A stretch of DNA of 6,868 bases from Bacteriovoracaceae bacterium UBA2394 (GTDB taxonomy: Bacteria; Bdellovibrionota; UBA2394). A program made the translations under genes and the position numbers. Below the pieces are notes generated by a model. The model worked only from the letters and a program-made list of their open reading frames with translations, had not been told where the DNA came from and did no database searches. The stretch spans positions 1 through 6,868 of the forward strand of contig DDSI01000098.1 of the NCBI GenBank assembly GCA_002343335.1, written 5' to 3'. Positions 1 to 5,722 of the stretch are shown here, piece by piece. The first letter of the stretch is position 1; every line of letters begins with the position of its first letter.

Positions 1-1
1 T

Positions 2-37
2 CCCTAGTCGATTCATCACTCTACCCACGCCTTTCAT
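2..37 (-). CDS. possible start of a further gene, cut by left edge
   Basis: Reading leftwards on the minus strand, an ATG at 37-35 follows a run of six G (41-46) and opens a frame of 12 codons with no stop before the edge (M-K-G-V-G-R-V-M-N-R-L-G). A second in-frame ATG lies at 16-14. The G run is only 3 bases from the first ATG, close for a ribosome site. The frame would be the fourth gene of the minus-strand group, starting about 20 bases after the J-domain gene stops. Twelve codons are too few to name a family, and an open frame of this length could occur by chance. Confidence 0.25.
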   Translation of the reverse strand, partial: MKGVGRVMNRLG

Positions 38-57
38 ATTCCCCCCGATCTACTTCA

Positions 58-423
58 TTAGTTCAATTTACGTTTCCCCAAACCCAAAGCCTTCATGTTC
101 TCCAAGAGTTGAAACACATTCTCCGAATACGCCGAACGACCCTTTCGCTTCGATCGAAAAATGGGAATCGATCCGAGCCGCTCTGCCTTCTCGTGAGATT
201 TCAAAATTTCATAAGCTCGATGCAGATTGAGAAATTCTTCGACCTCACCGCCCACATCAGGATGCAGCTCCCGCGCCAACGTGTGGTACGCAAAGCGGAC
301 ATCTTCGACGGAGGCATCTTCTGGGATTCCAAGAATTTCATGGGCCGTCATGCGCTTCATGCCCTTTGAATTAGCAAGGGCTATGCCGCGACGAAATGGG
401 CCGCCAGACTGCATAAAACCCAT
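58..423 (-). CDS. short J-domain (DnaJ-like) co-chaperone
   Basis: A 121-residue protein carrying one J-domain, the module that stimulates ATP hydrolysis by Hsp70/DnaK chaperones. The domain covers about residues 26-80: helix I around AHEILGIP (27-34), helix II around residues 39-52, the diagnostic HPD at 54-56 followed by VGG, and helix III with HRAYEIL at 68-74. The Gly/Phe region, zinc-finger and C-terminal substrate domains of full DnaJ are absent, so this is a minimal (type III-like) J-protein, probably serving a particular client. The tail (about 85-121) is basic and of unknown role. I keep the first ATG because AAGG lies 9 bases upstream; ATGs at 360-358 or 351-349 would start just before the J-domain and remain possible. 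It is the third gene of the yggS-maf group. The family call is secure; the client is unknown. Confidence 0.8.
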   Translation of the reverse strand: MGFMQSGGPFRRGIALANSKGMKRMTAHEILGIPEDASVEDVRFAYHTLARELHPDVGGEVEEFLNLHRAYEILKSHEKAERLGSIPIFRSKRKGRSAYSENVFQLLENMKALGLGKRKLN

Positions 424-461
424 GCTGCGGCGCCTTAGTGTGAGGGGAAAATCTCGCTTTT

Positions 462-1052
462 TTAAGGGGACTGTGCACGCACGTGCGCAATGGCTTCGAG
501 CGTTTCTACAAGGGGTAAACCGATAACATTCGACAGAGAGCCTCGAACTTCATCAACGAGTGTTGAAGCCCTTCCTTGAATGGCGTAGGCGCCGGCCTTT
601 CCTTTCCAATCGCCCATTCGAAGATAGAGAGAGATCTCCTTCCCACTTAATTTCCGAAATTTCACACGGGTTCGCACCGTTTTTAAAATGCCGGGACTTC
701 GCTTCGATGACCAGCCCACGGCGATCGCCGTCAGAACGATATGCTCTTTGCCGGAGAGTTTTGCGAGCATGCGCTTTGCCTCCGCTGCATTCGCCGCCTT
801 TCCCAAAATCTCTCGTCCCAGAATTACGCTGGTATCGGCCGCGACTACCAACTCGGATCGCCTTTGAGCGCCGGCGGATTTCATCCACTTTTCTCTAGCC
901 ATACGAAGGACATAGGCGCGCGGCCCCTCGCCCTTTCGAACACATTCATCAATATCCGCGGGGGCAATTCGAAATTTATAAAATGAGCGCAAGAGTTCGT
1001 GGCGCCGTGGCGACGCGGAGGCGAGCAGAAGAGTGAAAGTAGAAATCGTCAT
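462..1052 (-). CDS. maf: Maf-type nucleoside triphosphate pyrophosphatase
   Basis: A 196-residue Maf/Ham1-superfamily enzyme. Family members hydrolyse non-canonical or methylated nucleotides, or dTTP/UTP, to the monophosphate and pyrophosphate in the cytoplasm; Maf has also been linked to septum formation. Visible motifs are LLLASASPRRHELL (8-21), the phosphate-binding loop; IDE at 34-36; K55; AADT (71-74) with the likely catalytic D73; LSGKEHIV (99-106); and GKAGAYAIQG (151-160), followed by the NVIGLPL block. KAGAYAIQG resembles the YhdE-type (dTTP/UTP) branch, so I favour that substrate class, but only as inference. The usual Pro after ILGK is Ala here, a minor change. The ATG overlaps the yggS stop as ATGA, and I see no Shine-Dalgarno before it, which suggests translation coupled to yggS. 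Length is normal for the family. Confidence 0.93.
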   Translation of the reverse strand: MTISTFTLLLASASPRRHELLRSFYKFRIAPADIDECVRKGEGPRAYVLRMAREKWMKSAGAQRRSELVVAADTSVILGREILGKAANAAEAKRMLAKLSGKEHIVLTAIAVGWSSKRSPGILKTVRTRVKFRKLSGKEISLYLRMGDWKGKAGAYAIQGRASTLVDEVRGSLSNVIGLPLVETLEAIAHVRAQSP

Positions 1053-1753
1053 TCGCTAGGGCGAGGACCGAATAGCGCTTCACCAATCCGAATGCAATTG
1101 GAACCTTCTTCGATAGCCACTTCATAGTCCGCGCTCATGCCCATGCTAAGAACTTGCCAATCTTTAGAATTTCGATGGCGAGGCTTAAGCCGATCGAAAA
1201 GTTCTTTCATCGCTCGATAGTGAACTCGAGTTTTTTCAGCATCTTTGGATTGTGGCGGAATACACATGAGCCCCGCCACCCGAATTCCTGACATTTCTAG
1301 AAATGAATCAAAAAGACTTTCGATAATTTGAGGCGGCAGGCCGGCCTTTTGTCTTTCGTTTCCTAAATTTACTTGTAGCAAAATCGGCACGGGGGGACGC
1401 GCTGCATCCAAGGATTCACGGATGCGCATAATTTTCTCCGCCAGCTCGAGTGAATCCACGGAGCCAATGGACGTCACGTAAGGAATGATGTGCTTGATCT
1501 TATTGGACTGTAGCCTCCCAATAAAATGCCAACGGACTTTCGTATCCAAACAGAGCGGCGCCTTTGCGATAAGATCTTGGGCATAGTTTTCGCCCATATC
1601 CAAGACTCCCAGTTCCGTCGCCGAACGAATGGAATTTAGACTCTGACCCTTACTCGCGCCCATTAAAGTCACATGCTCAGGCGGATGTTTGGAGCGCTTC
1701 TGGGCAGCTTCCATCTTTTCGCGAATTATTTTGAGACGTTCATGGATGCTCAT
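1049..1753 (-). CDS. yggS: PLP-binding homeostasis protein, YggS/PLPBP family
   Basis: A 234-residue single-domain TIM-barrel protein of the YggS/PROSC family. These proteins bind pyridoxal 5'-phosphate, have no known enzymatic activity, and help control free vitamin B6 and amino/keto-acid balance. Visible motifs are the PLP lysine K35 in GASKGQS (32-38; most homologues read SKT/SKN here), GENYAQD, WHFIGRLQSNK, and the C-terminal phosphate-binding block LSMGMSADYEVAIEEGSN ending in RIGEALFG. Length matches the family. It is the first gene of the minus-strand group and overlaps maf by 4 bases. An in-frame TGA five codons upstream fixes the start close to this ATG, yet the nearest strong ribosome site (GGAGG) is 17 bases away, an unusually long spacing. 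The start of the divergent NAD kinase gene is 38 bases away. Confidence 0.95.
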   Translation of the reverse strand: MSIHERLKIIREKMEAAQKRSKHPPEHVTLMGASKGQSLNSIRSATELGVLDMGENYAQDLIAKAPLCLDTKVRWHFIGRLQSNKIKHIIPYVTSIGSVDSLELAEKIMRIRESLDAARPPVPILLQVNLGNERQKAGLPPQIIESLFDSFLEMSGIRVAGLMCIPPQSKDAEKTRVHYRAMKELFDRLKPRHRNSKDWQVLSMGMSADYEVAIEEGSNCIRIGEALFGPRPSE

Positions 1754-1756
1754 AAT
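1729..1756 (+). promoter_or_regulatory. weak candidate promoter for the NAD kinase operon
   Basis: CATAAT at 1751-1756 matches the sigma70 -10 consensus at 5 of 6 positions and sits about 36 bases before the NAD kinase ATG. The best upstream hexamer at a workable distance, TTTTGA (1729-1734, 16-base spacer), is a poor -35; TTGAGA at 1731-1736 is better but only 14 bases away. The site lies over the start of yggS on the other strand, which is expected given the 38-base gap. It is a pattern match only. Confidence 0.25.
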
Positions 1757-1770
1757 GCTTACTTTTCAAA

Positions 1771-1775
1771 CCTCC
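1771..1775 (-). promoter_or_regulatory. GGAGG ribosome site, unusually far from yggS start
   Basis: On the minus strand this reads GGAGG, a near-perfect anti-16S match, but 17 bases separate it from the yggS ATG at 1753. A TGA lies in frame just after it, so no nearer ATG, GTG or TTG start exists in the yggS frame. Either the spacer folds to shorten the distance, or the motif is not used and the weaker AAGTAAG region serves instead. Confidence 0.3.
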
Positions 1776-1791
1776 GAAATTCGTCCAGCCT

Positions 1792-2751
1792 ATGCGAATG
1801 TTTCGCAGCGTGGGAATTGCGCTCAAGCAATCAGACTCCAAGGCCCTCCTAGTCTTTAAGCAACTACTACCACTCCTTAAAATCTATCACACGAAACGTG
1901 TCATTTCTCATCTCTACTTAGATTGGGAGTCGGCAAAAATTGCCGAGGTAAATTCCATCAAAAAATTGTCAAAAGATCTCCCCTTAAAGATTCAATCCAT
2001 TAAAAATTGGGCCGATCGAGTGGATCTTTTGCTCTCGATTGGAGGTGATGGGACGCTGCTGCGGAGCGCGCGCCATCTTTTGTCGGGCGATGGATGGAAG
2101 AAGGCGCATTTGCTCGGAATCAATGCGGGGCACCTTGGATTTTTAACGTATCTTCATTCTTCTTCTTCCAAAGAAGCGCTTAAGAAACTTTTTGAATCAT
2201 CCAAGGAAAAAGTGTCCTCAGAATCCCGTAGCTGCTTAGCGGTCACCATCAAAGCGCGTGGAAAGAAACAAATGGTCCATGCGATGAACGATGCCGTTTT
2301 GAGTAAGGGGGCACTATCACGTCTTTTTGAATTCGATGTTTCTATCGACAATCATTTTTTGTCGTCCTACCGAGCCGACGGAATGGTGGTTTCCTCTCCC
2401 ACGGGTTCGACCGCTTACAATCTCGCGGCTGGCGGTGCAATTCTCACGCCGAGCATAGAGGCCCTTCAACTCACCCCGATTTGTCCCCAGTCGCTCACGA
2501 ACAAGCCCATCGTAGTCTCAGACGCTTCACGTATTGTGCTCAGACTCGGGAAACATTCGTCGGACGTCTTTGTAACGCTGGATGGTCACCTCGCTATCAA
2601 AATGGAAACGGGCGACCGCGTTGAAGTTCGGAAATCGCCGAAGAGAATTCAGCTCGTTTTGCCGCCAGGAGTAGGCCCATCGCATTACTATCAGTCTCTG
2701 CGTCAGAAGCTTCGATGGGGTTTGAGCGCGAAAGAGAAAGAGTCGAGCTGA
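1792..2751 (+). CDS. nadK: NAD kinase (ATP-NAD kinase)
   Basis: A 319-residue cytoplasmic enzyme that phosphorylates NAD to NADP, the only direct route to NADP. Diagnostic motifs are all present: GGDGT at 84-88 (phosphate donor site), GINAGHLGFL (109-118), ND at 166-167 (family usually NE or ND), ADGMVVSSPTGSTAYNLAAGG (195-215, the NAD-binding core), the CPQSLTNKPIV strand, and LDGH (263-266). It is slightly longer than the common 290-300 residues. A Ser/Lys-rich stretch at about 122-147, starting with four Ser in a row, lies in a variable loop after the GHLGFL motif. The ATG at 1792 has no clear ribosome site, nor does a second ATG at 1798, so the exact start is uncertain by two codons. It leads the plus-strand group with the phosphatase and rapZ and diverges from yggS. 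Confidence 0.95.
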   Translation: MRMFRSVGIALKQSDSKALLVFKQLLPLLKIYHTKRVISHLYLDWESAKIAEVNSIKKLSKDLPLKIQSIKNWADRVDLLLSIGGDGTLLRSARHLLSGDGWKKAHLLGINAGHLGFLTYLHSSSSKEALKKLFESSKEKVSSESRSCLAVTIKARGKKQMVHAMNDAVLSKGALSRLFEFDVSIDNHFLSSYRADGMVVSSPTGSTAYNLAAGGAILTPSIEALQLTPICPQSLTNKPIVVSDASRIVLRLGKHSSDVFVTLDGHLAIKMETGDRVEVRKSPKRIQLVLPPGVGPSHYYQSLRQKLRWGLSAKEKESS

Positions 2752-2804
2752 TTTGAAATAGGCGTCAGAAATTGGGCCGTGATAGTCTAGAAACTGGTTT
2801 TTAT

Positions 2805-3533
2805 ATGCGCATTCGCTCTTGTGCTATCTCAGATGTCGGTCGCAAACGGCAGAAGAATGAGGATTCTTATCTCATCAATGATGAGCTGAATCTTTTCATC
2901 GTTGCCGATGGCATGGGCGGTCACGCCGGCGGCGAATATGCGAGTCGAATAGCCATCACCACGATTGAAGAGATGTTTCGGAGCACGCAAGGCAATACAA
3001 AGCTCGAGGGAGATCATGTTTTAAGAAACTCGATACAAGACGCTGGAGCTAAAATTGTCGCTAAGGCGGAGGAAGATAAAGCGCTTCGCGGAATGGGAAC
3101 GACCGTGATCGCGCTGCATATTGACGGCAAGCGAGCGGTTCTGGGTCATGTCGGAGACTCGCGTGGTTATTTGTATCGCGATGGAATTCTAGAGCAGCTT
3201 ACGGAAGATCACAGCTTGGTGAATGAGCAAGTGAAGAGCGGCTTGATCACGCAGGAAGAAGCGAAAACACACCAGTTTAAAAATATTATTACTCGCTCCG
3301 TAGGCGTCACGCCGGAAGTGGAAGTCGATCTCGTGAACAAAAAATTGAAGGCAGGCGACGCTTATCTTCTTTGCTCGGACGGCTTAAGCAATCTGGTCGA
3401 TGCCAAGGAGATGGAGAAAGAGCTTCGCGAACGTGAACCCTTGCTCGCCGCCAAAACCATGGTAGATCTGGCCAATAAACGTGGCGGGGATGACAACATC
3501 ACGCTCGTTCTCGTCGAAGTTTTGGAAGCTTAA
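2805..3533 (+). CDS. PPM/PP2C-type Ser/Thr protein phosphatase
   Basis: A 242-residue metal-dependent (Mn/Mg) phosphatase, like bacterial Stp/PrpC, that removes phosphate from Ser/Thr and usually opposes a Hanks-type kinase. From the ATG, all signature motifs are present: VGRKRQKNED (11-20), VADGMGGH (33-40) with metal ligand D35, GMGTT (96-100), VGDSRGYLYR (116-125), EDHSLV (134-139), ITRSVG (162-167), SDGLS (191-195) and GGDDN (227-231). There is no transmembrane or extra sensory domain, so it is a cytoplasmic catalytic unit. The frame is open from a TTG at 2772 (12 more residues, with AGG 9 bases upstream). I prefer the ATG because homologues begin just before this block, although no good ribosome site precedes it. 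rapZ starts 3 bases after the stop. No partner kinase lies in the window, so the target is unknown. Confidence 0.93.
   Translation: MRIRSCAISDVGRKRQKNEDSYLINDELNLFIVADGMGGHAGGEYASRIAITTIEEMFRSTQGNTKLEGDHVLRNSIQDAGAKIVAKAEEDKALRGMGTTVIALHIDGKRAVLGHVGDSRGYLYRDGILEQLTEDHSLVNEQVKSGLITQEEAKTHQFKNIITRSVGVTPEVEVDLVNKKLKAGDAYLLCSDGLSNLVDAKEMEKELREREPLLAAKTMVDLANKRGGDDNITLVLVEVLEA
3524..3528 (+). promoter_or_regulatory. ribosome binding site for rapZ inside the phosphatase gene
   Basis: GGAAG in the last codons of the phosphatase gene lies 8 bases before the GTG at 3537. It supports that non-ATG start for rapZ and suggests translation of the two genes is coupled. Confidence 0.6.
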
Positions 3534-3536
3534 AAA

Positions 3537-4403
3537 GTGGTAACGAAATTAGTCATTATTTCAGGATTGTCCGGTTCCGGAAAATCTACGGCGCTGAATG
3601 CGTTTGAGGATCTCGATTATTACGCCGTCGACAATCTACCGATTAAGCTTTTTGAGAATTTTGCCGAGCTGATTAGCGGGCCGACTTCAAAATTTTCAAA
3701 AATTGCGCTCGTGATGGATCTTCGCGATTCTTCCTTCGTGGATGAATATCCCGTGGTGTTTCGCCGAGTGCTTCCTAATTTCAAGAATGCGGAAATTTTG
3801 TTTTTAGATTCTTCCGATGAGGTTCTTACTCGGCGCTTTTCGGAAACGCGGCGAAAGCATCCTCTCTCACACGGTTCCGTGGTGGATGGTATCGCCAAAG
3901 AGCGAAAACTTCTTACGGACCTGAAAGATCTTGCAACCACGCTCATCGACACTTCGGCGATGGATGTTCATTCCTTGAAGCGTCGTATCGTGGAGCAATA
4001 TGGTGGACCCGGTATGGATCGCATGCAGGTTCGATTCGTCTCCTTTGGGTTCAAGTATGGAACGCCCAAAAATTGCGATATCGTTTTCGACGTTCGATTT
4101 TTGTCCAACCCTCACTTCAACGCCGAGCTTCGCGATCAAAATGGTTTGGACAAATCCGTGGGTGATTTCATCGCTAGCGACCCCCGCGCTAAGGAGTGGG
4201 TCGATCGCACAAAGGACTACCTCAAGTTTTTGGTCCCTCATTATGCTGCAGAAGGGAAGGCTTACCTCTCCATAGGCATAGGCTGCACCGGTGGAAAACA
4301 TCGCTCTGTCTACATGGCAAACCGGCTTGCAGAGGAATTGAAAGCTTCCAAAGGCCTGGATTTCCCGATAGCCATCGAACACCAGGATCTTAGGCTCTCC
4401 TAA
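3537..4403 (+). CDS. rapZ: RapZ family nucleotide-binding protein (YvcJ/YhbJ)
   Basis: A 288-residue RapZ-family protein. In Escherichia coli, RapZ is an RNA-binding adaptor that controls glucosamine-6-phosphate synthase through the small RNA GlmZ and RNase E; in Bacillus the homologue YvcJ is a nucleotide-hydrolysing protein. Visible features are the N-terminal Walker A GLSGSGKST (10-18), AVDNLP (30-35), the FLDSSDEVLTRRFSETRRKHPL block (89-110), SFGFKYGTPKNCDIVFDVRFL (169-189), and the C-terminal GCTGGKHRSV (249-258) with its Cys/His/Arg set. Length fits. The GTG start follows the phosphatase stop by 3 bases and has GGAAG 8 bases upstream. The usual neighbours (rpoN, ptsN, hprK, PTS genes) are absent; here it sits with NAD kinase and a phosphatase. 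Whether it works by the GlmZ mechanism cannot be judged, since GlmZ is known only from enterobacteria. Confidence 0.95.
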   Translation: MVTKLVIISGLSGSGKSTALNAFEDLDYYAVDNLPIKLFENFAELISGPTSKFSKIALVMDLRDSSFVDEYPVVFRRVLPNFKNAEILFLDSSDEVLTRRFSETRRKHPLSHGSVVDGIAKERKLLTDLKDLATTLIDTSAMDVHSLKRRIVEQYGGPGMDRMQVRFVSFGFKYGTPKNCDIVFDVRFLSNPHFNAELRDQNGLDKSVGDFIASDPRAKEWVDRTKDYLKFLVPHYAAEGKAYLSIGIGCTGGKHRSVYMANRLAEELKASKGLDFPIAIEHQDLRLS

Positions 4404-4407
4404 GTCA

Positions 4408-4436
4408 TTGTCGAAGTACCTCGGCTGCCCTAGTAT
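4408..4436 (+). promoter_or_regulatory. candidate sigma70-type promoter for metK-ahcY
   Basis: TTGTCG (4408-4413) and TAGTAT (4431-4436) each match the -35 and -10 consensus at 4 of 6 positions and are separated by exactly 17 bases. It lies just after the rapZ stop, in the only sizeable gap on this strand. Transcription would start near 4443, giving a leader of about 90 bases before the metK ATG at 4533. It is a pattern match only. Confidence 0.45.
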
Positions 4437-4485
4437 TTCTTGTCCATGGCACCAAAACGCTCGTCAAAAACGATAGACCGTCGGC

Positions 4486-4524
4486 GATCCTCTTCGGTAA
4501 AACGCAGCAATAACAGAAAGGATC
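4486..4524 (+). promoter_or_regulatory. possible stem hiding the metK ribosome binding site
   Basis: GATCCT (4486-4491) is the exact reverse complement of AGGATC (4519-4524), which contains most of the metK Shine-Dalgarno AAAGGA (4517-4522). A T-A pair could extend it past one mismatch. A separate four-base pairing, ACCG (4477-4480) with CGGT (4495-4498), would enclose the first arm in its loop, so both together would form an H-type pseudoknot. It does not match any SAM riboswitch class I can recall, and a six-base match in a 90-base leader can arise by chance. Confidence 0.3.
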
Positions 4525-4532
4525 AACGTTCT

Positions 4533-5705
4533 ATGACTTCATCTTCGAAGCGCCCTTATCTTTTTACTTCTGAATCCGTCACAGAAGGTCATCCGGATAA
4601 AATTGCAGATCAGATTTCTGATGCAGTTTTAGATGCGATCCTCACTCAAGATAAAGACGCTCGAGTGGCTTGTGAAACATTGGTGACAACCGGCCTTGCC
4701 GTCGTGTCTGGCGAAATCACCACAAACTGCTATGTGCACGTGCCGGAAATCGTACGAAACACGATTAAGAATATCGGCTACACCCATTCCGACATGGGAT
4801 TTGATTCCCATACCTGTGCTGTGATGACGACGATCGATAAACAATCTCCCGACATCAGCATGGGAGTGACGGAAGGCGAAGGCCTTCACAAAGAACAAGG
4901 CGCTGGGGATCAAGGAATTATGTTCGGCTACGCTTGCACCGAAACGCCGGAATTCATGCCCGCGCCAATCCAATACTCGCACGCACTCACTCAGCAACTT
5001 TCGAAAGTGCGAAAGAATAACAAAGTTCGCTTCCTCCGCCCGGACGGAAAAACTCAAGTGACGATTCAATATGAGCAGGGAAAGCCGAAGGCCATCACGG
5101 CGATCGTGGTTTCTTCGCAGCATGAAGAGGGCGTTACTCACGAGCAAGTGAAAGAAGCCATCATGGAAGAAGTCATCAAGAAGACTCTTCCCGCCCATTT
5201 GATTACGAAAGAGACCAAGTACTACATCAATCCTACGGGACGATTTGTCATGGGCGGCCCTCAAGCCGATTGCGGTCTGACGGGTCGAAAGATCATCGTC
5301 GATACCTACGGCGGCGCAGCCCCACACGGGGGTGGAGCGTTCTCTGGAAAGGATCCCTCTAAAGTGGATCGTTCTGCAGCCTACATGGCGCGCTATGTTG
5401 CGAAAAATGTGGTGGCCTCCGGTGCGGCAGACAAATGCTTGCTTCAATTAGCCTACGCCATTGGAGTGGCTGATCCTGTTTCGATTCTAGTGGACTGCGG
5501 TGGAACGGAAAAGGTCCCTGAAGAAAAGATCGAAGTCGCCATCCGAGAGATCTTCGGAATGAAACCCGCTCAAATCATCAAGCACCTCGACTTGAAGCGT
5601 CCTATTTACAGCCCTACGGCTGCCTATGGCCACTTCGGGCGTAGTGAATTCTCCTGGGAAAAGCTTGATCGAGTCGCGGATCTTAAACGATTATTAGGTC
5701 TATAA
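4533..5705 (+). CDS. metK: S-adenosylmethionine synthetase (methionine adenosyltransferase)
   Basis: A 390-residue cytoplasmic enzyme that joins methionine and ATP into S-adenosylmethionine, releasing phosphate and pyrophosphate; family members are usually tetramers. From the ATG at 4533 it reads [20 protein letters not shown] (residues 10-29, ATP-binding His and metal Asp), then the first signature [12 protein letters not shown] and the second signature [19 protein letters not shown], with the usual three-domain length. The ATG is chosen because AAAGGA lies 10 bases upstream and homologues begin here. The frame stays open back to an ATG at 4446 and a TTG at 4440, adding about 30 Arg/Lys/Ser-rich residues that are not typical of the family. 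A likely promoter precedes it, and ahcY follows 17 bases after the stop, so methyl donor synthesis and product removal look co-expressed. Confidence 0.97.
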   Translation: MTSSSKRPYLFTSESVTEGHPDKIADQISDAVLDAILTQDKDARVACETLVTTGLAVVSGEITTNCYVHVPEIVRNTIKNIGYTHSDMGFDSHTCAVMTTIDKQSPDISMGVTEGEGLHKEQGAGDQGIMFGYACTETPEFMPAPIQYSHALTQQLSKVRKNNKVRFLRPDGKTQVTIQYEQGKPKAITAIVVSSQHEEGVTHEQVKEAIMEEVIKKTLPAHLITKETKYYINPTGRFVMGGPQADCGLTGRKIIVDTYGGAAPHGGGAFSGKDPSKVDRSAAYMARYVAKNVVASGAADKCLLQLAYAIGVADPVSILVDCGGTEKVPEEKIEVAIREIFGMKPAQIIKHLDLKRPIYSPTAAYGHFGRSEFSWEKLDRVADLKRLLGL

Positions 5706-5710
5706 AAAAA

Positions 5711-5714
5711 AGGA
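5711..5714 (+). promoter_or_regulatory. ribosome binding site of ahcY in the metK-ahcY gap
   Basis: AGGA preceded by a run of eight A bases (5704-5711) that begins in the metK stop codon, 8 bases before the ahcY ATG. Spacing is ideal, and the A-rich tract is typical of strongly translated genes. There is no room in the 17-base gap for a terminator, promoter or SAH riboswitch, so ahcY should depend on the metK transcript. Confidence 0.65.
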
Positions 5715-5722
5715 AGTCACAT

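Noticed and set aside
560..898. Plus-strand frames across maf
   Set aside because: They overlap the well-supported Maf protein on the other strand and encode Arg/Ser/Pro-rich sequence without motifs.
2155..2175. TTC/TCT-rich run in nadK as a possible repeat-based phase-variation tract
   Set aside because: It encodes a short Ser run with mixed codons, is too brief and imperfect for slippage, and lies in a variable loop of the enzyme.
3867..4382. A 171-codon minus-strand frame opposite rapZ
   Set aside because: It is antisense to conserved RapZ motifs including GCTGGKHRSV and shows no independent coding evidence.
4404..4440. Rho-independent terminator after rapZ
   Set aside because: I found no GC-rich hairpin followed by a T run in this gap; transcription from the upstream operon may read into metK.
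4454..4505. Repeated AAAACGC at 4454-4460 and 4499-4505 as a possible operator pair
   Set aside because: Seven bases, direct rather than inverted, and 45 bases apart; expected by chance in such a region and not a site I recognise.
4629..5447. A 272-codon open frame on the minus strand inside metK
   Set aside because: It lies wholly antisense to a gene with unmistakable MetK signatures, and its translation is His/Arg-rich without domain motifs, as expected from reading a well-biased gene backwards.
5706..5722. SAH riboswitch or terminator between metK and ahcY
   Set aside because: The gap is only 17 bases, filled by an A run and the ahcY ribosome site; there is no room for either element.
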